DNA from: Janthinobacterium lividum PAMC 25724 | Lineage (GTDB): Bacteria; Pseudomonadota; Gammaproteobacteria; Burkholderiales; Burkholderiaceae_D | Direction: 5' to 3' | NCBI GenBank assembly: GCA_000242815.2 | Contig: AHHB01000019.1 | Span: 1 to 64,000, forward strand | Length of the DNA: 64,000 bases | Part shown: positions 56,093-64,000 of the stretch, piece after piece | Layout: each line of letters opens with the position of its first letter | Numbering within the stretch: position 1 is the first letter of the stretch | Program-made: the position numbers and the translations under genes | The notes under the pieces: model-generated | Seen by the model: only the letters and a program-made list of their open reading frames with translations | The model's database searches: none | Told to the model about the DNA's origin: nothing

Positions 56093-57324
56093 CAACGCAC
56101 GCAGAACGGATCACCGCCTGGATCGACGATCACTTCGACGAGGAAGTCGCATTTTTACAGCAGGTAGTGCAGCAGCCGACGGATACGCCGCCGGGCAATA
56201 ACGCACCGCATGCGCAGTTGGTGGCGCAACTGCTGCAAGCCTATGGCTGGCAGGTGGAAAAGCACGCGGTGCCAGCCGAGCAGGTAGCGGCGTACGGCAT
56301 GCAGAGCATCACCAACCTGATCGTGCGCCGGCCTTATGCTGCGGGCGGGCCGACGGTGGCGCTCAATGCGCATGGCGACGTGGTGCCGCCTGGTGACAAC
56401 TGGACGTATCCGCCGTATGGCGGCCAGATCGAGGGCGGCTTTATGTATGGCCGCGCGACGGCCGTGTCAAAAAGTGATTTCGCTACCTATGTGTTTGCCG
56501 CGCGCGCGCTTGAAGCGCTGGGCGTTCCCTTGCAAGGCCAGCTGGAACTGCACTTTACATATGACGAGGAATTCGGCGGCTTGCTGGGGCCGGGCTGGCT
56601 GCTGGAACAGCAGCTGACGAAACCCGACTTCGTTATCGCCGCCGGTTTCAGCTACGCGATCGTCACCGCCCACAACGCCTGCTTGCAGCTCGAAATTACC
56701 GTACACGGCAAGTCGGGGCATGGCGCCATGCCCGAAACGGGGCATGATGCGCTGCAGGCAGCGAACAAGATCCTCAATGCCATCTATGGCCAGCTGCCGG
56801 AGCTGAAAAAGATCAAGTCCAAGGTGGCGGGCATCGATTCCCCGACCATGCTGGTGGGGCGTATCGACGGTGGCACGAATACCAATGTGGTGCCGGGCAA
56901 GGTGGTCATGAAGATGGACCGCCGCATGATTCCGGAAGAAGATCCGATGGCGGTGGAAGCGCAGGTGCGCGCGCTGATCGAAGATGCCGTGTGCGGCGAG
57001 CCGGGCATCCGCATCGAGATCCGTCGCCTGCTGCTGTCGCACGCGCTGCGCCCCTTGCCAGGCTCCGAGCAACTGGTCGGCAGCCTGCAAAAGAACGCGC
57101 AGGCGATTCTGGGCGTAACCATTGCCGCCGTCGGCACGCCCTTGTACGCGGATGCGCGCCTGTATGGCGAACGCGGCATTCCTGCCGTGCTGTATGGCGC
57201 CGGACCGCGCACGGTACCCGAATCGAACGCGAAGAAGGCCGATGAACGCCTGGCGCTCGACGATTTGCGCAAGGCCAGCAAGATCGTCGCCCTGACACTG
57301 CTCGACTTCCTGGGAGAAAAATAG
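56089..57324 (+). CDS. M20-family hydrolase coupled to puuD
   Basis: The 411-aa metallo-hydrolase overlaps puuD by 4 bp (ATGA). The binuclear zinc site is visible in ALNAHGDVVPPGDNW, GRATAVSKSDFATYVFAA and TYDEEFGGLLGPGWLL, with the dimerisation lid around GKSGHGAMPETGHDALQAAN. It belongs to the peptidase/deacylase (DapE/ArgE/CPG2) branch, not the AllC/HyuC branch. Coupling to puuD suggests an amide- or ureido-cleaving step in purine breakdown, but the substrate cannot be read from sequence. Confidence 0.88.
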   Translation: MTTHAERITAWIDDHFDEEVAFLQQVVQQPTDTPPGNNAPHAQLVAQLLQAYGWQVEKHAVPAEQVAAYGMQSITNLIVRRPYAAGGPTVALNAHGDVVPPGDNWTYPPYGGQIEGGFMYGRATAVSKSDFATYVFAARALEALGVPLQGQLELHFTYDEEFGGLLGPGWLLEQQLTKPDFVIAAGFSYAIVTAHNACLQLEITVHGKSGHGAMPETGHDALQAANKILNAIYGQLPELKKIKSKVAGIDSPTMLVGRIDGGTNTNVVPGKVVMKMDRRMIPEEDPMAVEAQVRALIEDAVCGEPGIRIEIRRLLLSHALRPLPGSEQLVGSLQKNAQAILGVTIAAVGTPLYADARLYGERGIPAVLYGAGPRTVPESNAKKADERLALDDLRKASKIVALTLLDFLGEK

Positions 57325-57466
57325 GCCGTCATCGGCCGCGCCGTGCCGGCGCTGCTGCGGGAGAGTGAAAAAGAATAGTGCTGCAGTGCAGGAAAATGCC
57401 AACTCTGTCATGATGGGCGGCATTAATATGAAATAGTCGCGCTTGCGCGCCGGCAAACTTCACACT

Positions 57467-58705
57467 GTGCACCAATACGACCTGATTAGCTGTCATGACT
57501 GCGGCGTGTTGTATCGCAAACGTCCGCTGCGTCCACGTGAGAAGGCGCGCTGTAGCCGTTGCCGCTCGGTTCTGTACCGAGCCGCATCGGGTCGGGGCGC
57601 CAGCGCAGGTCTGGACAAGGTGCTGGCGTTGACCCTGGCCGCCGCGCTGGCCTTCCTGATCGCGCAGTTCTTTCCTATCGTCGAACTCGACGTCAATGGA
57701 CTGACCTCCAGCGCCACCTTGCTCGGCTCCATCCGCGTGCTGTGGTACGAGCAGATGCAGGTGGTGGCGAGCATGGTCTTCCTGTCCACCATCGTCTTCC
57801 CGGCCGTTGAACTGGCGTCCCTGCTGTATGTGGCGCTGGGCTTGCGTAGCGGCGTCAAGGTGCCCGGCTTTAACCGCGTGCTGCGCGCCGTGCAGATAGC
57901 GCGCGAATGGGGCATGACAGAGGTGCTGATGATCGGCATCTTGATCACTGTCGTCAAGATGAGCAGCCTGGCCACCGTGCTGCCGCAACCGGGACTGTTC
58001 GCCTTCGGCGCGCTGACGCTGCTGCTGGCCATCGTCGTCTCCTTCGATCCCAAGGCGCTGTGGAACCTGGGTGATGATTTGACGCCGCAGGCGCAGCCTG
58101 GCATCGCCTGCCAGGGCTTCGCGCAGAGCGCGAAGGTCGTGCCCTGCCACGCCTGCGCCCTGGTGGCGCCGCCCCTGCACAAGGGCAAGGGCAAGCGCCT
58201 GGCGTGCGTACGCTGCGGCTCGACCCTGCACGTGCGCAAACCGAACAGTATCAGCCGCACCTGGGCTTTGCTGATCGCCGCCATGATCCTCTACATTCCC
58301 GCCAATCTGCTGCCCGTGATGGTGACGCATTCCCTGTTGGGCGCACAAAACGACACGATCATGAGCGGCGTGGTGCTGTTCTGGAGTAGCGGCTCGAAGG
58401 GCCTGGCCATCATCATTTTCATCGCCAGCGTGGTCGTGCCCATGCTCAAGCTGGGCGTACTGGCGCTGCTGGCGTTCACCGCGCAGCGGCGCTCGCGCTG
58501 GCGGCCGCGCCAGCGCACCATCTTGTACCGCATGGTCGAATTCATCGGCCGCTGGTCCATGCTCGATATCTTTGTCGTCACCCTGACGGTGGCGCTGGTG
58601 CGCTTCAACTCGCTGGCCGTGATCACGGCCGGGCCTGGTGCACTGGCCTTTGGCGCCGTGGTGGTGCTAACCATGCTGGCGGCGATGCAGTTTGACCCGC
58701 GCTGA
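57467..58705 (+). CDS. pqiA: PqiA-like integral membrane protein
   Basis: Inner-membrane partner of the MCE protein encoded next, in an envelope lipid transport system. The 412-aa protein (GTG start at 57467; a TTG at 57443 is the alternative) has two zinc-ribbon-like Cys pairs, each followed by four membrane helices: ISCHDCGVLYRK/CSRCRSV, then VPCHACALVAPP/LACVRCGSTLHV. The stretches YIPANLLPVMVTHSLLG and VEFIGRWSMLDIFVVTL are typical of PqiA. This duplicated layout equals E. coli PqiA in length. Confidence 0.92.
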   Translation: MHQYDLISCHDCGVLYRKRPLRPREKARCSRCRSVLYRAASGRGASAGLDKVLALTLAAALAFLIAQFFPIVELDVNGLTSSATLLGSIRVLWYEQMQVVASMVFLSTIVFPAVELASLLYVALGLRSGVKVPGFNRVLRAVQIAREWGMTEVLMIGILITVVKMSSLATVLPQPGLFAFGALTLLLAIVVSFDPKALWNLGDDLTPQAQPGIACQGFAQSAKVVPCHACALVAPPLHKGKGKRLACVRCGSTLHVRKPNSISRTWALLIAAMILYIPANLLPVMVTHSLLGAQNDTIMSGVVLFWSSGSKGLAIIIFIASVVVPMLKLGVLALLAFTAQRRSRWRPRQRTILYRMVEFIGRWSMLDIFVVTLTVALVRFNSLAVITAGPGALAFGAVVVLTMLAAMQFDPR

Positions 58706-58795
58706 TCTGGGACGCCGTCGATGAGCAGGTGCCTGGAGAGGAAGAGCCCGTGATGATGACAAATGCCGCAAACAATACCGTGATTGGAGAACCGC

Positions 58796-60424
58796 ATGGC
58801 TGACAAAGCAGCAAACGACCTTGCCGAAACGGGGGGCCACCGATTGCCTGAACCCGATGCGGAACAGGGCAGCCGCTGGCTGCCGTCGCTGGTATGGCTC
58901 ATTCCGCTGCTGGCCGCGTTGATCGGCGCCGGCCTGGCTGCCAAGTCCATCCTCGATCAGGGACCCACGCTGACGGTCAGCTTCAAGAGCGCCGAAGGGC
59001 TGGAGCCGGGCAAGACCAAGGTCAAGTACAAGGATGTCGACATCGGTCAGGTGCGCGCTATCACTCTCGGCGAGGACTTGAGCAAGGTGCTCGTAACGAT
59101 AGACATGAGCAAGGAAGCACGCCGTTTTGCGACCAACGATTCGCGCTTCTGGGTGGTGCGTCCGCAGATCGGTGCCAGCGGCGTGACAGGGCTGGGTACC
59201 TTGCTGTCGGGCGCCTACATCGGCGTTGATACGGGCAAGTCGGAGCAGAAGAGGGAAAACTTCGTCGGCATGGAAAACCCACCCGCCGTGGCCGGTGACC
59301 AGAAGGGCAAGCTGTACACGCTGCATGCGGACAGCCTCGGTTCCATCGACGTCGGTTCGCCCCTGTTTTTCCACCGCCTGCGCGTGGGCAAGGTGGTCAG
59401 CTTCGCGCTGGACAAGGATGGCAACGGCATTAGCATGTCCGTCTTCGTGAATGCGCCGTACGATCAATTCGTCGGCAAGAATGCGCGCTGGTGGCATGCC
59501 AGCGGCGTCGACGTGCGCCTCGATTCGAACGGCTTCAAGCTAAATACGCAGTCCCTGGCCGCCATGCTGGTGGGAGGTATAGCCTTCGAGGCGGAAAATG
59601 GCCGCAAGCCGGAAGATCCGGCGCCCGCTGGCACCAGCTACCGCCTGGCGGCCGACGAGGCCAGTGCCATGCGCGAGCCCGATGGTGACGCCATTACCAC
59701 CGTATTCTATTTCGACCAGTCCCTGCGCGGCTTGCAGCCTGGCGCCAGCGTCGACTTCCGTGGCATCGTACTGGGCGAGGTGCGCTCGGTGGGCATCGAG
59801 TTCGACCCCGTGAAAAATAATTTCCGCATGCCTGTCACCGTCAATCTGTATCCTGCACGCCTGGGCACGCGCTTCAAGGCGGCCGTCGATGATGCGGAAG
59901 GCTCGGCCGGTCATCAGTTGCTCGAACGCATGGTCAGTCGTGGTTTGCGCGCCCAGCTGCGCACGGGCAACCTGCTCACCAGCCAGTTGTATATCGCGCT
60001 GGACTTCTTCCCGAAAGCGCCGAAAGTGGCCTTGGACTTGAACAGGTATCCGCTGGAAGTGCCCACCGTGCCCAATACCCTGGATGAACTGCAGACGCAG
60101 ATCGCCAGTATCGCGCGCAAGCTGGACCAAGTGCCCTACGCCGAGCTTGGCAACAATTTGAACGCGACCATCAAGCAGGCCAATACCCTGTTCAAGCAGC
60201 TCGATGGCCAGGTGGTGCCGGAAATGCGCGACACTTTGACGGCGGCGAAACAGACCTTCGGTACGGCCGAACAGGTACTGCAAAAGGATTCGCCGCTGCA
60301 GTCAGATGTGCGCCAGGCCTTGCAGCAGCTGACGCAAACTCTGCAATCGCTCAATGCCCTGTCGGATTATCTGGAACGGCATCCCGAGTCCCTGATCCGC
60401 GGTAAAAAAGGAGATGAAAAATGA
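58796..60424 (+). CDS. pqiB: PqiB-like MCE protein with three MCE domains
   Basis: This periplasm-spanning MCE protein is anchored by one N-terminal helix (SLVWLIPLLAALIGAGLAAKSIL) and should form a lipid tunnel between membranes. Three MCE domains start near TLTVSFKSAEGLEPGKTKVKYK, LYTLHADSLGSIDVGSPLFF and TVFYFDQSLRGLQPGASVDF, followed by a long helical C-terminal region (about 410-530) as in PqiB. The start at 58796 follows GGAG. 542 aa. It overlaps pqiC by 4 bp. Confidence 0.93.
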   Translation: MADKAANDLAETGGHRLPEPDAEQGSRWLPSLVWLIPLLAALIGAGLAAKSILDQGPTLTVSFKSAEGLEPGKTKVKYKDVDIGQVRAITLGEDLSKVLVTIDMSKEARRFATNDSRFWVVRPQIGASGVTGLGTLLSGAYIGVDTGKSEQKRENFVGMENPPAVAGDQKGKLYTLHADSLGSIDVGSPLFFHRLRVGKVVSFALDKDGNGISMSVFVNAPYDQFVGKNARWWHASGVDVRLDSNGFKLNTQSLAAMLVGGIAFEAENGRKPEDPAPAGTSYRLAADEASAMREPDGDAITTVFYFDQSLRGLQPGASVDFRGIVLGEVRSVGIEFDPVKNNFRMPVTVNLYPARLGTRFKAAVDDAEGSAGHQLLERMVSRGLRAQLRTGNLLTSQLYIALDFFPKAPKVALDLNRYPLEVPTVPNTLDELQTQIASIARKLDQVPYAELGNNLNATIKQANTLFKQLDGQVVPEMRDTLTAAKQTFGTAEQVLQKDSPLQSDVRQALQQLTQTLQSLNALSDYLERHPESLIRGKKGDEK

Positions 60425-61026
60425 TGAAGCCCGTCCTTGTGAGCTGCGCTGCGCTGCTGGCGAGCGTCTTGCTGGGCGCCTGCTCCACGCCCCAGCCCGA
60501 GTATTTCTATACGCTCGGTGGCGGCGTTGATGCGCAGCCGGCCAAAGCCGTCAAATATTATGTCGAGGTGCTGGCCGTCAGCGTGCCACAACAGGTGAGC
60601 CGCAATCAGTTCGTCGTGACGGCGCCGTCTGGACGCATCGAATTGCTGGAGCAGCAGCGCTGGGCGGGCCCGCTGGCCGGCGAGATCGGTCAGGCCTTGT
60701 CGACGGCCTTGACGAATGACCTGGGCGCCATCGATGTATTTCGCACGCCGCACTCCGACAACCTGCCCGTGTACCGCATCAGCACCAATGTGCAGCGCTT
60801 CGAGTCCGTCATGGGCCAGTATGCGCTGATCGATGCCGTGTGGAGCGCGCGCCAACTGGCCAGCAACAAGGTGCTCACTTGCCGCACCATCGCCAATGAA
60901 AAAGTGGGCGCAGGCTACGCTGAACTGGTGCAGGGCCACCGCCGCGCCGTCGGGCGCATCGCTGCCGATGTGGCGAATGTGGTGCGTGCTTTTGACAACG
61001 GCCACGCTGCCTGCCCGGCCGCCTGA
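60421..61026 (+). CDS. pqiC: PqiC-like outer-membrane lipoprotein
   Basis: The 201-aa lipoprotein has a signal ending LLGAC (lipobox) and the DUF330/PqiC pattern (STPQPEYFYTLGG, VEVLAVSVPQQVSRNQFVV, GEIGQALSTALTNDLG). PqiC is thought to dock the PqiB tunnel at the outer membrane. Its ATGATG start overlaps the pqiB stop. It completes the pqiABC operon. Confidence 0.92.
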   Translation: MMKPVLVSCAALLASVLLGACSTPQPEYFYTLGGGVDAQPAKAVKYYVEVLAVSVPQQVSRNQFVVTAPSGRIELLEQQRWAGPLAGEIGQALSTALTNDLGAIDVFRTPHSDNLPVYRISTNVQRFESVMGQYALIDAVWSARQLASNKVLTCRTIANEKVGAGYAELVQGHRRAVGRIAADVANVVRAFDNGHAACPAA

Positions 61027-61073
61027 GCCGCTTTCTGCTACCCAGTCCCGCCGGCCGCTGGTAAAATGTCGGC

Positions 61074-61478
61074 ATGGGAATGACCTCTTTCACACGCCGC
61101 TGCGCCGCCTGGATCGCCTGTTTCGCGATTCTGCTGGCGGCGCTCGCGCCGTCGATTTCCCACGCCGTCGCCAATGCCAAGCAGCAGTCCGGCTCGGGCT
61201 GGGCGGAAATCTGTTCGGTGGCCGGCATCCGTTTCGTCCAGCTTGTCCAGGTCGATGACGGCGCCGCCGACGGCAAGACCGGCGGCAAGGCCATGCAGAT
61301 GGAGCATTGTGCCTTCTGTTCCACGCATGCGGGCTCCATAGGCTTGCCGCCCAGTCCCGTGCTGCCGCTGCTTGTGGCCAGCGGCACGGCCATTTTCCCG
61401 GCCCTGTACTACCAGTCGCCGTCCCCGCTGTTCATCTGGTCTACCGCGCAATCGCGCGCGCCGCCCGGCCTCGTTTAA
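61074..61478 (+). CDS. DUF2946-family protein
   Basis: The 134-aa protein has an N-terminal membrane or signal segment (WIACFAILLAALAPSISHA), a conserved EHCAFCSTHAG motif that looks metal-binding, a second hydrophobic stretch, and a C-terminal TAQSRAPPGLV typical of DUF2946. Members are commonly next to TonB receptors and copper genes. A TAAAAT hexamer sits 7 bp before the ATG, so the message may be leaderless; ATG at 61080 is another possible start. Confidence 0.82.
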   Translation: MGMTSFTRRCAAWIACFAILLAALAPSISHAVANAKQQSGSGWAEICSVAGIRFVQLVQVDDGAADGKTGGKAMQMEHCAFCSTHAGSIGLPPSPVLPLLVASGTAIFPALYYQSPSPLFIWSTAQSRAPPGLV

Positions 61479-61555
61479 TTTCTAGCATCTTTAGTGCTTG
61501 CCTCTTGCGCCCTTGAGCGTGACGGGCGGCATCCGCACATTTAAACGAGAATCAC

Positions 61556-63667
61556 ATGAATAAAAGATTATTGGTGCTGGCCGTGGCCATCACCTTGGCC
61601 TACCCCTGCGCGCAGGCGCAAGCCGATCACGCCATCGATACCGTCGTCGTTTCCGGTTCGCGCGCACAATCGTGGCTGTCCGAGACGCCGCAAGCCATCG
61701 GCGTCGTCAATGCGGCATTGCTGGAACGCGACAAGCCCAAGACCATGGGCGATATCCTCAACCGCATCGCCGGCGTGTACTGGAATGATCTGGGCAACGA
61801 GCAGCACAGCATGAGCATCCGCCAGCCTATCGGCACGAATGCCGTCTACCAGTACCTGGAAGATGGTATTCCGATCCGCCCGCTGGGCGTCTTCAACCAC
61901 AACTCGCTCAACGAGATGAATATGGCGGGGGCGAGCGGCGTGGAAGTGGTGAAGGGCGCTGCTTCCTCGCTGTATGGCAGTAATGCCGTGGGCGGCGCCG
62001 TCAATTTCCTCAGCGCTGGCGCCAGCGCCACGCCGACGGCCAAGGTGGGCGTGCGGCGCGATAATGTGGCCGGCTTCAGCCGCTATGACACCTCTGCCAG
62101 CGATACCTGGGGGCCGCTGGGACTGCGCTTTTCCCATTACAGTTCGCGCCGTTCGCGCGACAACTGGCAAGAGTACAGCTATGGCGACAAGGATTCGTTC
62201 TCGCTGCGCGCCGACTATGCGCTCAGTCCTACCTCGCAGCTGCGCGCCACCCTGGTCCACACGGATCTCGATGCGGCCATGACGGGCAGTCTGTTTGAAA
62301 ATGACTACCGCAATGCGCCCGGCAAGAGCCTGAACACCTTTACTTACCGCAAAGACAAGACCACGCGCATGAATCTGGCGTGGGAAGGCGAGACGACGGT
62401 CAACGGCACAAGCACCGTCACCGTGTTTACGCGCAAGAACGACCATGGGCAGATTCCCGCGTATTCCATCGGTAGTTGCGTCGGTACGCTGTGCAAGGGT
62501 GTCATCAATAACAACCACGTCGATTCGCTGGGGCTGGATGTGAAACACCAGCAGGAATTCACCTGGCTGCGTTCGCGCCTGGTCGCTGGCGTGTACGTGG
62601 ACAAGAGCGACAACCCTTTTGTCAGCGACAACCTGTCCATCGTGCGCGATGCCGCCACGGGCCGCTATCTGCGCTATACGCTGGCCAATGCCGGCAATCC
62701 GCAGGGCGTGCGCGACTACCAGACGGACATTCTGAATACGGCCGTCTTCGCGCAATGGGAATTTTCTCCGCTGGCGCGCGCGCGCGTGGTGCTGGGCGCT
62801 CGCTCGGATGCCATTCGCTACGATTACCACAACAAGCTGGCGCCCGGTGGCAGCGTCAATTACGGCGCACCGGACGAGTCGCGCAGCTTTTCGCACCTCA
62901 GTCCGAAGCTCGGTGGCACCTACGCGCTCGGCCATGCGGGCAGCGCGTATGCCAACGTCAGCCAGGGTTTTACGCCGCCAGAAGTGAGTCAGCTGTATGG
63001 CAAGACGGGCATCGCCGACCTGCAGCCGTCGGTCTACAACAACTATGAGCTGGGCTTGCGCTGGGCCTTCTTGCAGGGCCGCCTGAAACTCGATACGGCC
63101 GTGTACCGCCTCGATGGGCGTGACACCATCGTCAGCTATACGCTTTCGCCGGGCAACAGCGAAAACCGCAATGCGGGCCGCACGCGCAGCGAAGGCCTGG
63201 AGCTTGGGCTGAACTACGATAGCGGCCCGTTCGACGCGCGCTTCGCCACGGCGATCGCGCGTCACCGCTATCTGCGCTACCAGGTGTCTGCCAGCCTCGA
63301 TTACAGTGGACGCAGCATGTCGCAGGCGCCGCGCGACATCACCTCGGTCGAGATCGGCTACAAGCCTGTAGCCGGCGCCAGGGTGGCGCTCGAAGCCGTG
63401 CATCAAGGCCGCTACTGGATGAACAACGCCAATACGGTGCAGTACAAAGGCCACGCGTTGCTGAACCTGCGCGCCAGCTACCAGCTGGCGCGTGGCCTGG
63501 AAGCGTGGGCGCAGGTGCGCAACCTGATGGATAAGCGCTATGCCGATTCGGCCAGCAGCAGCTACTCGGGCGTGGGCAGTTACGCGCCGAACAGCCAGAA
63601 CCAGTACACGCCCGGTGCGCCGCGCAGCGTGATGTTGGGCCTGGGCTATACCTTCAATGCACTGTGA
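61556..63667 (+). CDS. TonB-dependent receptor, probable metal or metallophore uptake
   Basis: The 703-aa outer-membrane receptor has a signal peptide (to about 22, CAQAQA), a TonB box region (IDTVVVSGSRA), a plug (about 40-150, with EVVKGAASSLYGSNAVGGAVNFLS) and a 22-strand barrel ending in LGLGYTFNAL. Context (DUF2946 gene upstream, PepSY-TM gene downstream) fits copper or siderophore uptake. The ligand is not readable from sequence. It has no composite element like the receptor gene at 11.3 kb. Confidence 0.9.
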   Translation: MNKRLLVLAVAITLAYPCAQAQADHAIDTVVVSGSRAQSWLSETPQAIGVVNAALLERDKPKTMGDILNRIAGVYWNDLGNEQHSMSIRQPIGTNAVYQYLEDGIPIRPLGVFNHNSLNEMNMAGASGVEVVKGAASSLYGSNAVGGAVNFLSAGASATPTAKVGVRRDNVAGFSRYDTSASDTWGPLGLRFSHYSSRRSRDNWQEYSYGDKDSFSLRADYALSPTSQLRATLVHTDLDAAMTGSLFENDYRNAPGKSLNTFTYRKDKTTRMNLAWEGETTVNGTSTVTVFTRKNDHGQIPAYSIGSCVGTLCKGVINNNHVDSLGLDVKHQQEFTWLRSRLVAGVYVDKSDNPFVSDNLSIVRDAATGRYLRYTLANAGNPQGVRDYQTDILNTAVFAQWEFSPLARARVVLGARSDAIRYDYHNKLAPGGSVNYGAPDESRSFSHLSPKLGGTYALGHAGSAYANVSQGFTPPEVSQLYGKTGIADLQPSVYNNYELGLRWAFLQGRLKLDTAVYRLDGRDTIVSYTLSPGNSENRNAGRTRSEGLELGLNYDSGPFDARFATAIARHRYLRYQVSASLDYSGRSMSQAPRDITSVEIGYKPVAGARVALEAVHQGRYWMNNANTVQYKGHALLNLRASYQLARGLEAWAQVRNLMDKRYADSASSSYSGVGSYAPNSQNQYTPGAPRSVMLGLGYTFNAL

Positions 63668-64000
63668 AGACGGCCATGGACGACGCAACTTTTCTCATCG
63701 CACGGCGTAAAAGCCTGTACTGGCGCATCCACTTCTGGGCCGCGCTGATCGCCTCGCCGTTTGCGCTGGTGGCTACCTTGACGGGCATCTTGTATGTGTT
63801 CACGCCGCAGATCGAGGCCAGGCTGTACCAGCAACTTGACCACGTGGCCCCACAAGCGTCCATGCTGGCGCTGGACGCCGCCGTCGCGGCAGCGGAACAG
63901 GCGGCGCCGCGTGGCTGGACCGTGCAGCACGTGGTGCCGCCATTTCAAGGGGACGACGCGGTGCAGGTGGCGTTCGCGCCACCCGGCGGCGGCGTGGACG
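63664..64000 (+). CDS. PepSY-associated membrane protein, N-terminal part (runs off window)
   Basis: The first 112 residues are present. GTG at 63664 overlaps the receptor stop (GTGA); ATG at 63676 is the alternative start. The N-terminal sequence ARRKSLYWRIHFWAALIASP followed by a hydrophobic helix and TGILYVFTPQIEARLY is the hallmark of the PepSY_TM family of inner-membrane proteins that accompany TonB receptors, many of them iron or copper reductase-like. The gene continues beyond the window. Confidence 0.9.
   Translation, partial: MKTAMDDATFLIARRKSLYWRIHFWAALIASPFALVATLTGILYVFTPQIEARLYQQLDHVAPQASMLALDAAVAAAEQAAPRGWTVQHVVPPFQGDDAVQVAFAPPGGGVD

Noticed and set aside
61479-61555. Fur box before the second TonB receptor
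   Set aside because: cgagaatcac near the start resembles only a short part of the Fur consensus and has no matching partner half.

Overview
The window looks like a chromosomal segment of a betaproteobacterium of the Oxalobacteraceae, most like Janthinobacterium/Massilia/Duganella. The reasons are the betaproteobacterial 23S and 5S rRNA sequences, the GC-rich third codon positions, and the gene content. It opens with the 3' end of a 23S rRNA gene, a 5S gene and the operon terminator. Almost all of the next 56 kb forms one catabolic island for nucleic acids, nucleosides and free bases.

Region 1 (1.2-10.5 kb): purine ring degradation. uraH diverges from puuE. They are followed by xdhA-xdhB-xdhC, guanine deaminase and a secreted adenosine deaminase. 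Region 2 (10.5-18.9 kb): a large TonB-dependent receptor, then three exported hydrolases: a UshA-type 5'-nucleotidase lipoprotein, a two-HKD protein resembling the PLD3/PLD4 exonucleases, and an S1/P1 nuclease. Region 3 (19-36.4 kb): a BMP-type nucleoside ABC importer, a LysR regulator, psuK-psuG for pseudouridine, and then purine nucleoside phosphorylase, deoB, a eukaryotic-type deoC, an ALDH16-type dehydrogenase, deoA, cdd and an unusual 405-aa deaminase-fold protein. Region 4 (36.4-40.5 kb): small accessory genes (VOC protein, membrane protein, beta-barrel protein), then a RutR-like TetR regulator and a MocR regulator. Region 5 (40.7-50.5 kb): the reductive pyrimidine pathway, with beta-alanine:pyruvate aminotransferase, semialdehyde dehydrogenase, PreT/PreA dihydropyrimidine dehydrogenase, an NCS1 permease, dihydropyrimidinase and N-carbamoyl-beta-alanine hydrolase. 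Region 6 (50.5-57.3 kb): a TPR-glycosyltransferase protein, a UraD-AllC fusion, a LysR regulator, the cytochrome-fused urate oxidase PuuD and an M20 hydrolase. Region 7 (57.5 kb to end): a pqiABC-type envelope lipid transport operon and a DUF2946/TonB receptor/PepSY group, probably for metal uptake. Region 7 is unrelated to the island.

The genes read as one route. Extracellular DNA and RNA are cut to nucleotides, dephosphorylated, taken up as nucleosides, and phosphorolysed. Sugars go to glyceraldehyde-3-phosphate plus acetaldehyde/acetate. Purines go through xanthine, urate and allantoin to ureidoglycolate. Pyrimidines go through beta-alanine to malonate semialdehyde.

The most interesting non-coding signal is a rigid element of 71-72 bp present three times: upstream of the TonB receptor, the BMP importer and the nucleoside phosphorylase operon. 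It combines ATTTATA-N9-TATAAAT, a 14-bp spacer, GTATTTG(T/C)CAT(A/C)CAT and a conserved CATAGT -10-like hexamer, and suggests an undescribed nucleoside regulon. The window also holds a 158-bp MITE-like element with perfect 16-bp terminal inverted repeats, related REP-type hairpins, and several candidate operators. The 23S fragment carries several single-base indels in universally conserved stretches, which are probably assembly errors.
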